NCBI RefSeq assembly: GCF_014898055.3
Contig: NW_023603184.1
Coordinates: 110,908,615-110,972,614 of the forward strand
Direction of reading: 5' to 3'
DNA from: Talpa occidentalis
Taxonomy: Eukaryota; Chordata; Mammalia; Eulipotyphla; Talpidae
DNA length: 64,000 bases
The translations under genes were made by a program, and so were the position numbers. Under the pieces are notes generated by a model that was given only the letters and a program-made list of their open reading frames with translations, was not told where the DNA came from and made no database searches. Shown in pieces: positions 1 to 13,616 of the stretch (position 1 is its first letter; each line of letters opens with the position of its first letter).

Positions 1-2214
1 ATTTTTTTTTTAATCTCTAGAACCCTTTCCCATTTCTTTCACAGTAATCAGTGTCTACCACCTTTCAAGTCACTTCAGGTAATTTAATTTTTTTTCTAGA
101 TATGTATGATTATAATTTATTTAATCAGGGGTTACCTAACTTTTTTGTCTTTTAAATAAATTCATTTTCCCTTTTTTATTGCCCTAATAATTTGGCAGAA
201 TTGCAGGCTTTATAAAAACTCGCAGTCCTGTAAATGTAAACCATTGTTTCAGATTTCAAATTACAAAACTCAGTGAAGCATATAGTGAACTCCCTTGTAT
301 TTACCACCTAACTTCAATAATTTGATTACTTTTACTCATTTCACATAACCCAAATCTTCTACCCTTTATTATTTTGAACCAAATCACAAATAACATATCA
401 TATCATCAAAAGTATTTGTATTCCTTACCTACAAATAAGGATTTTTTTAAACATAACTGCAACATTATTGTCACAACTAAAAGAACAAGAATTTCTTAAG
501 TATGCAGTGTTCAAATTTTAATTTTTCTTATAAATATAAATTTTAAATAGATTGCTTTCTTTTTCCTAATAATAATTACTAGGAAATAACTACCAGATGA
601 AAACTGGTTGTAGAACTTTGAAGTCTCTTTAAACCAATAGGTTGTCTCCTACTCCCATTTGTTCCCCCTCACAGTTTGCCTATTTATCTATTTGAGGAAA
701 CCAGATTGTCCTCAAATACAAGGATTACTAGAGTCTGGATTTTCCTGATTGCATTTTGATGGCACAGTTTATCATCTTTCAGTCTGTTGTATTTCCTCCT
801 AAATTAGTAATTGGATCTGAAGTTGATCAGATTTAGTTTTAATACTATAGCTGGTGTGTCAGGAAACTTACAATGTCTGATTGCCTCTCTTTTTTGCAAT
901 GTTAGTAGCTGTTGTTGATCAATGGCTAATTCATTGTTGATCTTTTAAGAAACCAGTTTGCAAATTTTATTTCTCTTTTTATTTTATTTTCCATCAATTT
1001 CAGAGATATTTTTATTAACTTTCTTCTGCAGTACTCATTTAGTTTATATTGTAATCAGATATGCGTTATATATGTAGATATCAAAAAAAATTCTCTAATG
1101 TAAAACAGCCATACAAATAAAAGTGTAAGTAGGGATGAAAAGAAACTATTATTTAACAAAAACCACTAATAGCATTATTAAATATAAAATACTAATTATG
1201 ATTAGCGACATTTTTACATATATTAAATTAAACTAATTATCATTAAATTCAGCAAAAAAGGCTAGAAATATCTATCATAACTTTTGGTATTCAACTACTG
1301 ACTAAAAGTCATATTGGAGATAAATATTGAAATTGAGACAGTTTTATTTCTATTTGTAGAAAATATGATTCTGCATTTTTAAATCCAAAATAATCCCCTA
1401 AAATATGAAAAAAAATTGTAACAAATCTAAGTATAAATTTAAGAGAAAATATTTACAAGTTCATCTGTATCATATATGTAAGGAAAATGGGATAGCCAAA
1501 CAGTTTGGTGTGATGATTTCAACTGGGAGCTGTAAAAATGGCAACAAAGGAGGTTCACTGCTTCACTCCCAGGAGGATAATGTAAAGTAGGCCAGAGGGG
1601 CCTGGAACCAGAGGATCTTGAGACTTGGGGCAGAACCAGAACACATCCTGAACTTCAGAGACCAAGGCTAAGCATGACAGAAGAGACACTGAGGAAATTC
1701 AACTCCATACAATAAAGTGTGTTGGAGAGAGGCCCCTAGAGACTGTAGGCAGGGCCAGAGCAGCCCTGAGGAAGGGAGAACAGATTAGTGTGAAAGTGCA
1801 GCCTTTGCTGTGGGGAGATAAATGAGGAGGTTCTGGGATGAGCCAGGTGGGCAGGGTCTTCATTGAAAAAGACAGGGCCCATAACAGTGTTCACGGAAGC
1901 AGAGCTGAAAGTCCGGCCCATAGACTGAAGAGAGCAGATCTAGAAACCCAGAGAGGTTTGCTATCAGTGGTACCAAACACATGAGCCACCCCCCTACCTG
2001 CCCTTTGCCCCCGCCCCCAAGCCCCCTTACCCATGATTGGCCTACTTCAGGCCTCTCCCCCATACCCTGGGTCAGCAGTTCTCCCCTACGTATAATGTTA
2101 TACAACATACTGAACTACCAAGTCAGCAAAATGTTTAAAATAACAGCACCATCTGCTGAAAAAGTACATGTTCTGACACACACACATACACAAAAAAATA
2201 GCAAGATGGCAGAT
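1..2214. other. Intergenic sequence, no gene seen
   Basis: AT-rich to about 1480, then a more GC-rich patch (about 1500-2090). I recognise no coding exon, RNA gene or identifiable repeat apart from a short ACACAC tract near 2170. The small open frames show no conserved domain. Confidence 0.6.
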
Positions 2215-3185
2215 GGAAAATTTTCCATATCTAAGAGTGGAATTATGGAATCCTATGGTAACTCTATTTAACCTTTTTGAGTAACTATTTCAAAGCAGCT
2301 GCACCATTTTACATTTTCACTAGCAAAGTCTGAGGGTCCTGAAATATCTACATCCTTGTCAACACTTGTTATTATGTCTTCTTCACTCTAGCCTTTTCAG
2401 TAGGTGTGAAGTGGTATGTCTTTGATGTATGAGGGAGAACTTCATGCATCTGTGTCCACTGGGTATCTTGATAGCAACATTCCCTTGCACTTGATTTAAT
2501 CTCATGTAGTTTTGGTCATCATGGTCCAGAAATGTACAAAGTCAACCGCTAATACGTACAATGATCGAACTGCCTAACAACCCATTTCTCAGAATGTATC
2601 CCCATTGTTAAGTAACATCCCTTTATTCTGGATAATCGAACATTATCAGATACTTGTTCTTCAAATATTTTCTCTCATTCTATGTCTTGCTGGCCTGCTT
2701 TCTTGATAGTGTCCCCCTAAGCACAACTTTTTAAATTTTGATGAAGTCCAATTATCTATTTTTAGTTTGGCCACTTCTGCTTTGGCATTATTTCTAATAA
2801 TAATCATCTTTTGGCATTATATCTAAATAAGAGATCATTATCTAGAATCCAAAATCAAGAATATTTACATCTATATTTTCATCTAAGAGCTACATATATG
2901 TTAGCCCTTACATTTAGTTGCTGATCTATTCAAAGTTAAATTCTGTAATGCTGTGTTTGTAAGCCCAACTTCCATCTTTTATGCGTATCTGTCCAGATCT
3001 TGCATCCCCATCTGTTGAATTCTCCTCCTTTCCCATTATATTGTTTTGGCATCTTTATCAAAAATCAACTGACCATAAGTACGTGGGTTTATTTCTAGAT
3101 TTTCAATTCTTTCCATTGAAATATACATATGTGTGTGTGTGTGTGTGTGTGTGTGTATGCCAATACCACACAATATTAATGATAG
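2215..3185 (-). mobile_element. Ancient L1 ORF2/3' fragment, antisense
   Basis: The + strand reads like an eroded reverse complement of L1 ORF2 C-terminus: CTAAGAGTGGAATTATGGA, TCAACACTTGTTATTATGTC, GTAGGTGTGAAGTGGTATG, TTGATGAAGTCCAATTATC and ATCAAAAATCAACTGACCAT. It runs in the same order as the young L1 at 8.9-9.8 kb, but with many changes and indels. A (TG)n tract lies inside it near 3130. Confidence 0.75.
3129..3157. repeat. (TG)n microsatellite
   Basis: About 13-14 uninterrupted TG units. Confidence 0.95.
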
Positions 3186-6100
3186 AATGGGCTGGGCTCA
3201 CATGGATGTTGTGTATGTTGTGGGCTGATGTTGCACCTATGGAATGCTGAGCTTGGGAAATCCACTGATTTACAGTAGGCAGTAAGCAAGTCATCTTCTC
3301 ATCTTATGGATGGTGGGTCTCATCACTTCAAGTATCAGATGTATAAATAGCCCTGAGAAATGCTCAATTAAAAGGGCAGACTGGGCCTTAGACCCATGGA
3401 ACACTCTCTCCCCTGACAGGGGAAAGTGTCCCTACTCAGTTGGAAAAGTCAAATGTGTGTGAGTTAGGACAGGTGTTTATAGAAAAGACACATGTCTTTG
3501 ACTAATGCAGCATTCCAGGTACTTAAAAATAAGAACCCAGAAAGATGAGAGGTTTATGAAAAGTTGGTATTTGTGGAGGCATTTTATAAATGGAGTCAGA
3601 AGCTAGTACAGAGAAACATTACCTGCTTCAATTGTATTTGACTAAAGACCTTAAAACTGGACCCCAAAAAAGCAAATTTTTTAAGAAACCATCAAGCAAA
3701 CTATTGCTTGAGCAGTCATCCTGATCATGAGGACTGACAATTATGCACTTTTTGCCAGAGGATAGAATAAGTAACTAATTGTGTGTAGCCAAGAATAGTT
3801 TAAGCTTGCTCACACAAATCAACTCTTCTTTAACAATTTATTTCATCATTCTCTTTTTCTCCCATAAAAATATCCATTTTTTTCTATCCTTGGGAAACAT
3901 TTTAGATTTCTACATGAATTTCTTTCTACATGAATTTCACCAAATAAATGTGCTTTGCCTTTTAATGGCATTCAAATTTTTAGGTTAACAGGTTAAAATT
4001 CAGGAAAAGGAGTAATTGATGGAAGAAGCCTCTTGAAAAATGAATAATGGAGCCCAGAGCACAGGTAGACAAAGCAAAAGACTTGATTTTACATAGAAAA
4101 GGGGGCACTTTAATATGCATGTACATGTACTTATAATAAAATATAAAAGTGTATGTGATTATGGGATTATTGATGGATTTTTTTACATTTCCATCTTTTT
4201 AAACTAAATTATTTTGATCTAAAAAGTGATCACTCTTATGACTAAAAAATTAGAAATAGAACCAAGATTAGAAAGTTAAAAACATAATAGCTATAACTGA
4301 TAAAGTCTGTCTTTGAAAGGTATCTTTGAGAATTCTGTTCCTCACATTATTTAAAAACCAAGTATATCCTCTGAAATACATGAAGAATGAAACAACATCA
4401 TACAATACAATTTCTGTTTCTATAGATCAGTATCTATAAAGTCATGGTTTACATTTAAATCATGGAACTATATTACAATAAAAACATCCATTTTAAAGTA
4501 TTTCTCATGACAAAGTATTGGCTTAGATTTTAAACTAATTTTTCTCACTTTTTTCCCTGTCTTGAACTTAGTTTTATCACTATAACTGTTCCAAAAATTA
4601 TAGATGGATTTGTCATTTGAGAATTGCAAAAGGTCAAATTGTCCCAAATCTGAATCCCTGTGGTCTATCAAGATGCCTCAAATTCCCTCCATCAGAATCA
4701 GTCCTAACCCTTAATATATTGTAGCTCCCTAAAGCCACTGTTACAAAAAGAGAATGCTGGGAAGAGGTAGAACTCATGAGAGCAGTAGCACAGAGAAACA
4801 CAATACAAGCAAAAAAAAACCATGGCCTTGGTGGGGTTGGCATATCTGGGCATGAATGTTGGCTCTCTTGCCACTATGACTTCAAGTGAGTCATCAAACA
4901 TATCTGAATCTCGGGTTCTTTAACTCAAAATATGACTCTAATCCACAGGTCCCTGGATCCTAGATCCTTGTCATCCTTCCTTAAGGGCACATCTCTACAC
5001 CATTCCCTTCCCAGGAGAGCAGGTGCAGCTGTGGTTTACAGAGAGACAATTCTCCACCAGCCTTTGCTGACCAACAGGCAACACACAACATGCTTTTATG
5101 AAGGACAAAAGACTGTTGTCTTCTGGGGCCTGTCTGCACTTTTACACAGTGAGCACCTGTATTTTATGTGATAAGCAAACTCTCACTTCTCACCTATAAG
5201 CAGGTATATAGATCACAAATGGATGAATTCCAAGGTCTAGGCTTTGTAGGAATTAGGATGCATTTCATTCTCTGTAATGCAGCTCTAACAGTAATATGGC
5301 TGAAATCATGAGCCCTTAGACTCAGGTTTCTGTTGCTGTATTTTATTGACCAGAACCCTGGAGGAGAAAAGAGATGAGTGAGTTACAAACTTTTTTCATG
5401 TGCCTGGAGCTATGTGCCTGAATCAGGTGGGCACTCAACAAATGTTAGTTCCTCTTCGTCTCCTTGAGGAATTTAAATTGAAAATATGTTCAGTTTCCTG
5501 TTAAACTCCTCTTATCAGAAGAGCAGCATAGTAGCATTTTTTCCTGATAACAGTGCTACTAAATGTTTATTTCAGTGGCATTATACAATTTCCATTTGCA
5601 AGTTTCAGACACCCTTTGCTATACCTAAAATAAAGCCTTTATGGGCAACTTCAGGCAACAGATTAGTTAGAGACCTGATGAGGTTTTCATTAGGAGGAAG
5701 TTGTTCTTTGCCTCCTACTAAAGCTATCTTGTGGTAAAATATCTTAAACCCTAATTATACCTTAGAGCCTAAAATTCAACTCTCAAGAATATTTTTTATG
5801 GTAAGAAATCTAAAACAGCAAAGGTTTTCTGGAGCATGATATTTATATCAACATTACTTATATTGTGGACAATCTGGGGAAAAGCTTAAAAGCTGGAAAT
5901 AACTATAGTATGACTGGCTACATAAATTATACTAGTGAAATATACTACATTATATTTTTATAAAGAATATGTTATAACATTAAAAACATTTGTTATGATT
6001 TTGAATAGAAAGATCACAATTAAAAGTAGTTATTCAGTATTTTTACAAATTTATAGAAATTGATGTACAAAAAAGTATTAATAGTAATTACATTGGGATG

Positions 6101-6994
6101 GTAGATATGATTTCATTTTATACTCCTTTTTATACCTATTTTTATCATAAAAAAGCCCAAAGACATTGAGTACATAAAATACCCCATGATCAAGGCAAAG
6201 AGGTGAAACTACCTGGCTATGATGCATTTCTCTTTTAGCTTTTCTTAATATTCACTACAAACTGATATCATCTCTAAGTATACATGTGTGGAGAACATGA
6301 GACCACCGTGTATTTGGTCATGAGCCCTTTAGTTCCCAAGGAATATCTACAGACTCGTGGCAGTCCTTGTCAACTAACAGGAAAATCAGACAGTAAAATA
6401 TATTTGTTATTCTTAAGTATTAAAGACTGCATGTCTATCCCAGACATAGAGCTTTATCAGTGTTGGCATCTTGATCCCTTTTCAACTCAAATCTGTGATT
6501 ATTCTCTTTTAATTATAACTCTAGGAGAAAAGGATAGTGGTAATATTCAGGTCTTAGCCCTTACCCATACCCAGCCTTTTCCCAAAGAAAACGAGGCTAG
6601 AAACTATACTCATAAAGATAACTAATGCTTCTAGATGCAGTTCTGTAGTAAGTGATTATCTACTATTTGGAGGTAATTCATTCTACTTATTTTCCCAGCA
6701 CAGAAATGTTTATGACCTGCTGATTATTTCAGGTTCACAGAGCGCTCTGTTTCACTGTGGGGGGAAAAAAGTAGCTAATGAAGTGTCTGACATACCAGAA
6801 ACAATTCATATATTATAATTCTGGTTCTGGTACTTATTGCCTTGGTTACATGAACATAAAAGTTAGAGCACTACCAGTCATAGAATCTCAGTTCTTTAAA
6901 GTTCACTATTCATGCTCCTCACATCTAGTAAAGATGTTAGTAAAATCCTCCAGATAAAATGGTAAAAGTAAGACATTTTCTTGCAAGTGGTTGT
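3186..6994. other. Intergenic sequence, mostly unassigned
   Basis: AT-rich, with a probable MIR at 4848-4935 and a possible eroded L1-type 3' end near 5820-6150. Its small open frames (up to 113 codons at 6284-6625) show no domain or codon pattern I trust. Confidence 0.55.
4848..4935 (+). repeat. Probable MIR fragment
   Basis: GACTTCAAGTGAGTCATCAA followed by CTGAATCTCGGGTTCTTTAA resembles the MIR core (gacctTGGGCAAGTta...CTCAGTTTCCTCA). Strongly eroded. Confidence 0.4.
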
Positions 6995-8045
<1,051 letters not shown>

Positions 8046-8477
8046 CTAATTATTGATGGAAGTATGTAAAGATTTTCTTTATTTCTCAGATATGTCCTAA
8101 AAATGTGGCAATCTGTAACCTGTAGTCTTCTTGCTTTTGCAACCACCAGTATTGATAAAACAGAAACCAAATCAAATCAGTGTTGTAGTGCTTAGATTTA
8201 AAAATGTAGAAAAACTTGAAAATGTGTCCTGAAGAACCAGATGTTGTTGTGTATGATTTCAGACATGAATTCCACATGAAGTAAATCCTTTCTCACGAGA
8301 AAATCACTTGTTTTTCCCAGTATACTTTGGCAACTCACCCTCTCTAATTGATAATGGATGGCACCTTTGGCTGACTCAGTGGCATCTTCACAAATTGAAT
8401 AAAAACAGTGAACAGAGGAGGAGACAGGTTTAGTGACAGTGTGTTTGCTGCTATTACTTTGGTGCCGGTGTGCCCCT
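8046..8477. other. Intergenic sequence between the hAT relic and the L1
   Basis: About 430 bases without recognisable features. Confidence 0.55.
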
Positions 8478-8497
8478 TTGTTTAGTAAAATATTTTT
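8478..8497. repeat. Target-site duplication of the L1, left copy
   Basis: TTGTTTAGTAAAATATTTTT, identical to 14817-14836. The last Ts merge into the L1 poly(A) tract. Confidence 0.93.
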
Positions 8498-8578
8498 TTT
8501 TTTTTTTTTTTTCAAATATTAAATTTTATTTTTATATTCCCCCATACAATTGCAAACGCCCCATTCTGACCCCAATCC

Positions 8579-8600
8579 TTCCCCTCCCGCCCCCCCCCCC
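8579..8600 (-). other. G-rich tract in L1 3' UTR
   Basis: The minus strand has ten or more Gs, then CGGGAGGGG, a polypurine tract able to form a G-quadruplex. Many mammalian L1 3' UTRs carry such a tract at the same place. Confidence 0.7.
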
Positions 8601-8684
8601 AAAAAGTGTCTCTGGTTCATAGTTTTTGTTGATTTTGATTTTCACTTTCTTATATTCATTTTCCTGGTCCCTTATTTAAGTTTT

Positions 8685-11600
8685 CTAGATTCCTGCTATG
8701 AGTGAGACCATCCGGTATTTTTCTTTTTCTTTTTGGCTTATTTCGCTGAGCATGATCCCTTCCAGTGCCATCCATGTTGCTGCAAATTGCATGTGTTTAT
8801 CTTTTTTGAATGCTGAGTAATATTCCATGGTATATATGTACCACATCTTCTTGATCCAGTCATCTATTTTTGGGCATTTGGGTTGTTTCCAAAGCTTAGC
8901 TATTGTAAACAGTGCTGCTATAAACATAGCAGTGCAGGTGCTCTTTGGAATTGATGTTTCTGTGTCCTTTGGGTAAATACCTAGGAGTGGAATTGCTGGA
9001 TCATATGGAAGCTCTATGTTTAGTAGGTCCAGAAATCTCCACACAGCTCTCCATAGTGGTTGGACCAGTTTGCACTCCCACCAACAGTGCACAAGAGTTC
9101 CTTTTTCTCCACATCCTCGCCAACATTTGTTGTTGCTAGTTTTTTTAATATGTGCCATTCTCACTGGTGTGAGATGGTATCTCATGGTAGTTTTGATTTG
9201 CATTTCCCTGATTACAAGTGATGTTGAACATTTTTTCATATGTCTGTTGGCCATTTGCATTTCCTCTTCAGAGAAGTTTCTTTTTAGCTCTTCTGCCCAT
9301 TTTTTGACTGGATTATTTTCTTTGTTGTTGCTGAGTCTCATCAGCTCTTTGCAGATTTTTGTGATCAGTCCTTTATCATTAGTGTTGGGTGCAAAAATGT
9401 TCTCCCAGTTGGTGGGGTTTCTCTTTGTTTTTGTTATTGTCTCTTTTGCTGTGCAGAAGCTCTTTAATTTGATGTAGTCCCAGCTGTTTATCTTTCTCTT
9501 CACTATCACTGCTTTGGGTGATGTGTCTGTAAAGATGTCTTTGATGTGCAAATCCCGTAGTGTTTCGCCTATATTTCCTTCTATGTATTTTATGGTTTCA
9601 GGTCTTATGTCTAGTTCTTTAATCCATTTTGAGTTGATTTTGTGTATGGTGTGAGGTAGTGGTCAAGCTTCATTCTTTTGCATGTAGCGACCCAGTTTTC
9701 CCAGCACCATTTATTGAACAAACTTTCTTTGCTCCAATGCATAGTCTTTGCTCCTTTGTCAAAGATTAGTTGACCATAAATCTGTGGGTTTATTTCTGGA
9801 TTTTCTATTTGATTCCATTGGTCTGTATGTCTGTTCTTGTTCCAATACCATGCAGTTTTGATGATTATGGCTTTGTAGTATAGTTTGAAGTCTGGGAGTG
9901 TGATGCCTCCATTTCCTTCTTTTTTTTTCAGTAGAGCTTTGGCTATTCGGGGTTTTTGGTGATTCCATATGAATTTCATCAATAATTGTTCTATTTCTTT
10001 GAAGAATGCCATTGAGATTTTGATTGGAATAGCATTGAATCTGTATATTGCTTTTGGTAGGATGGCCATTTTAATAATGTTTATTCTTCCAATCCATGAG
10101 CAGGGGATGTCTTTCCATTTCTTTGTGTCTTCTTCTATTTCTTTTAACAGTGTTTTATAGTTTTCTTTGTATAGGTCCTTTACCTCTTTTGTTAGATTTA
10201 TTCCCAAATATTTGATTTTTTTTGTTTCGATAATAAAAGGGGTGGTTTTTTTGATTTCTTCTTCTTCAGATTTATTGTTTGTGTATAGGAAGGCTACTGA
10301 CTTTTGCGTGTTGATTTTGTATCCTGCCACTTTACTGAATTGATTGATGAGTTGAATTAGTTTTTCTGTGGAGATTTTGGGGTTCTCTATGTATATTATC
10401 ATATCATCTGCAAATAGTGATAGTTTGACTTCTTCTTTTCCTATTTGGATTCCTTGGATGTCTTTCTCTTGTCTTATTGCTCTGGCTAGGACTTCCAGTA
10501 TTATATTGAAAAGCAGTGGTGAGAGTGGACATCCTTGTCTTGTTCCAGATCTTAATGGAATTGCTTTCAGCTTTTCACCATTGAGAATGATACTGGCTGT
10601 TGGCTTGTCATAGATGGCCTTTATGATGTTGAGGTATGTTCCTTGTATCCCAAGAATTTCAAGGGCTTTTATCATGAATGGGTGTTGCACTTTGTCGAAA
10701 GCTTTCTCAGCATCTATTGATATTATCATATGGTTTTTACATTTCTTTTTGTTGATGTGTTGGATAACGTTGATTGATTTTCGGATGTTAAACCATCCTT
10801 GTGCCCCTGGAATGAATCCAACTTGGTCGTGGTGAATTATCTTATGGATACATTGTTGGATTCTGATAGCTAAAATTTTATTGAGGATTTTTGCATCAGT
10901 GTTCATTAGGGAGATTGGCCTATAGTTTTCCTTTTTTGTGTTGTCCTTATTCGGTTTTGGTATTAGTGTAATATTGGCTTCATAGAACGTGTTTGGTATT
11001 GTCCCTTCCTTCTCAATTTTTTGGAAGAGTTTGTGAAGGATAGGCACTAATTCGTCTCTGAATGTTTGGTAGAATTCATTTGTAAATCCATCAGGTCCTG
11101 GGCTTTTGTTTTTGGGGAGGTTTTTAATTACCATTTCAATTTCGCTGCTTGTAATTGGTCTGTTTAGGTGTTCTATTTCTTCTTTATCTAGCTTTGGGTG
11201 ATTGTAGAGTTGTAGGAATTTGTCCATCTCCTCTAGATTGTTGAACTTGTTTCCATATAACTGTTCATAGTAGTTACTGATTATTCTTTTGATTTCTGCT
11301 GTGTCCGTTGTGATTTCTCCTCTTTCATTTATGATTCTGTGTATTTGTGCTTTCTCCCTTTTTTCCTTTGTGAGCCTGGCTAGGGGTTTGTCTATTTTAT
11401 TTATTTTTTCAAAGAACCAGCTCTTGGTTTCATTGATCTTTTGGATTGTTTTTTTAGTTTCAATTTCATTTATTTCTGCTTTGGTTTTTATTATTTCTTT
11501 TCTTCTACTGGTTCTGGGGTTTTTTTGTTGTTCTTTTTCTAGATCTTTGAGCTTCGAGATTAGGTTGTTTCTTTGAGTTCTTTCTTGTTTTTTGATGTGA

Positions 11601-12511
11601 GCTTCTATTGCTATATATTTTCCTCTTATTACTGCTTTTGCTGCATCCCATACATTTAGGATATTGGTGTCCTCCTTGTCATTCAATTCAAAGAATTTTT
11701 TAATTTCTTCTTTGATCTCCTCGTTAGTCCAGTGGTCTTCCAGTAGTGTGGCTTTTAATCTCCATGAGGTAGGATAGTTCCTTGCCTTCTTTTTATGATT
11801 TATTTCTAGTTTGATGCCTTCGTGGTCAGAAAAGATGGTTGGTATGATTTCAATCTTGGTGTATCTGTTGATGTTTGTCTTGTGTCCCAGTATGTGATCG
11901 ATCCTGGAGAATGATCCGTGTGCGCTTGAGAAAAATGTGTACTCCGTTTTTTTTGGGTTTAGTGTTCTATAGATGTCTGTTAAGCCCAAATGCTCTAGGT
12001 CCTTATTTAGAGCTTTAGTTTCTTTACTTATTTTTTGTCTTGTTGATCTATCCATTGTTGATAGTGGTGTGTTGAAGTCTCCCACTACATATGTGTTTTC
12101 TCTGATGTCTGTTTTCAGAGAGGACAACAGTTGTCTGATATATTTTGGTGCTCTTTCGTTTGGTGAGTATATGTTAATGAGTGTTATTTCTTCTTGAAGT
12201 ATTGTCCCCTTAATCATAATGTAGTGACCATTGGGGTCTCTTTTTATTTTTTTGAGTTTGAAGTCTGTTTTATCTGATATAAGTATAGCTGTTCCTGCTT
12301 TCTTTTTTGGCCCATTTGCTTGTAGGATTGTTTTCCATCCTTTGACTTTGAGCCTATTTTTATCTTTTGTAGCTAAATGTGTTTCCTGGAGACAGCAAAA
12401 GGTTGGGTTTTGTTTCTTAATCCAGGCTGCAACTCTGTGTCTTTTTATTGAAGAGTTTAGTCCATTTACATTTAGAGTTAATATTGATATGTTAGCATCT
12501 GTATTTGCCAT
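8685..12511 (-). pseudogene. L1 ORF2 (endonuclease/reverse transcriptase), single frameshift
   Basis: Open from ATG at 12511 for 966 codons, with endonuclease motifs ([28 protein letters not shown]), reverse-transcriptase motifs ([37 protein letters not shown]) and Z region. It stops at 9611 because the frame shifts at a T-run at 9638-9641 that looks one base short. The C-terminal part continues in the next frame to 8685 and carries the cysteine motif (CWRGC...LVHCWWEC). Otherwise full length. The shift inactivates the element in cis unless it is an assembly error in a homopolymer. Confidence 0.93.
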
Positions 12512-12587
12512 TATGTTTGTCTTTCCTTTGATTTTATTTATTTATTCTTTTAATAACTTTTTTTTTTTTTTTGCTCTTCTTTCGTTG

Positions 12588-13616
12588 TTATTCGTCCCTC
12601 TGAGGTTCTGGCTTTAGGATTCCTTGTAGTATTTTTTGGAGTGGGGGTTTAGTCGCAATGAAATTCCGGAGTTTCTCTTTGTCTGGGAAGGTCCATATTC
12701 TTTCTTCATGGAGGAAAGAGAGCTTTGCGGGATAGAGTATTCTTGGTTGGCATCTGTTTTCTTGGAGTCTGTTGACTATGTCCCTCCACTTTCTCCTTGC
12801 CCGTAGTGTTTCTTCAGAGAAGTCTGATGTCAGCCTGATTGGTTTTCCTTTGAATGTTATCTGTTTCTTCCCTCTTGTCAGCTTCATTATTTTTTCCTTG
12901 TCCTGGATTCTTGGGAGCTTTACTATTATGTGTCTTGCTGTGTTTTTCCTTTCGTCGTGGAAGTTTGGTGTTCTTCTTGCTTCTTGTATATCAATTTTCA
13001 GCTCCTTCTTCTCATTTGGGAAGTTCTCTTCAATTATATCCATGAATATTTTCTCTGTTCCTACATCTCTCTCCTCTCCTTCTGGAATTCCTATAACTCT
13101 TATATTTCCTTTCCTCATGGAGTCAGATAGTTCCCGAAGTCTTTCTTCATTCTTTTTCCTTCGTACTTCTCTTTCCTTTTCTGTTTTGGTTCTTTTTATT
13201 TCTGTGTCTTCAAGATTACTTATTCGTTCTTCCATTTCATCTATTCTGCTTTCATTGCTTTTCCCAGAGTTCTTTAGTTCCTCCATTAATTCTTTGATCT
13301 CCTGCATTTCTCTTACTTCCCTCTTTAGGGACTCAATTTCCTTCTTCTGATCTATCACTTTTTTAATCATGGCAATTTTAAATTCTCTTTCTGGAAGGCT
13401 CAGAAGTTCTTCCAAGTTGCTGTCGTTGCAATCTGGGGAGTGGTTTTCTTTTTGTGGTGTGCTTCTTTCCTGAGGAGTTTTTAGGTTGCGTGTGGTTCTT
13501 CTACTCCCTACTGTCTGTTTTCTAATTTGTCGTATGCGTTGGGACACTGTGTTGCTCGGACTGACTGACATCTTGGGTGAACTTCTCCGCTCCCCTCTGG
13601 CTCTTCCAGGAGCCAT
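12588..13616 (-). CDS. L1 ORF1 protein (RNA-binding chaperone), intact
   Basis: 342 codons, close to the 338 of human L1 ORF1p. It has a basic N-terminus, then a coiled coil (about residues 75-155, with heptad-like LKREVREMQEIKELMEELK and ISNLEDTE), then the RNA-recognition domain (NIRVIGIPEGEE, about 172-183) and the C-terminal domain (ARRTPNFHDERKNTARHIIV onward, with ILYPAKLSF). Known role: trimeric RNA-binding chaperone needed for retrotransposition. No stops or shifts. The 'ORFs' in the opposite strand here are shadows. Confidence 0.95.
   Translation of the reverse strand: MAPGRARGERRSSPKMSVSPSNTVSQRIRQIRKQTVGSRRTTRNLKTPQERSTPQKENHSPDCNDSNLEELLSLPEREFKIAMIKKVIDQKKEIESLKREVREMQEIKELMEELKNSGKSNESRIDEMEERISNLEDTEIKRTKTEKEREVRRKKNEERLRELSDSMRKGNIRVIGIPEGEERDVGTEKIFMDIIEENFPNEKKELKIDIQEARRTPNFHDERKNTARHIIVKLPRIQDKEKIMKLTRGKKQITFKGKPIRLTSDFSEETLRARRKWRDIVNRLQENRCQPRILYPAKLSFLHEERIWTFPDKEKLRNFIATKPPLQKILQGILKPEPQRDE

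Noticed and set aside
12772..13350. 192-codon open frame on the + strand
   Set aside because: It is the reverse of the L1 ORF1 coiled coil (Ser/Leu/Phe-rich mirror of Lys/Glu codons).
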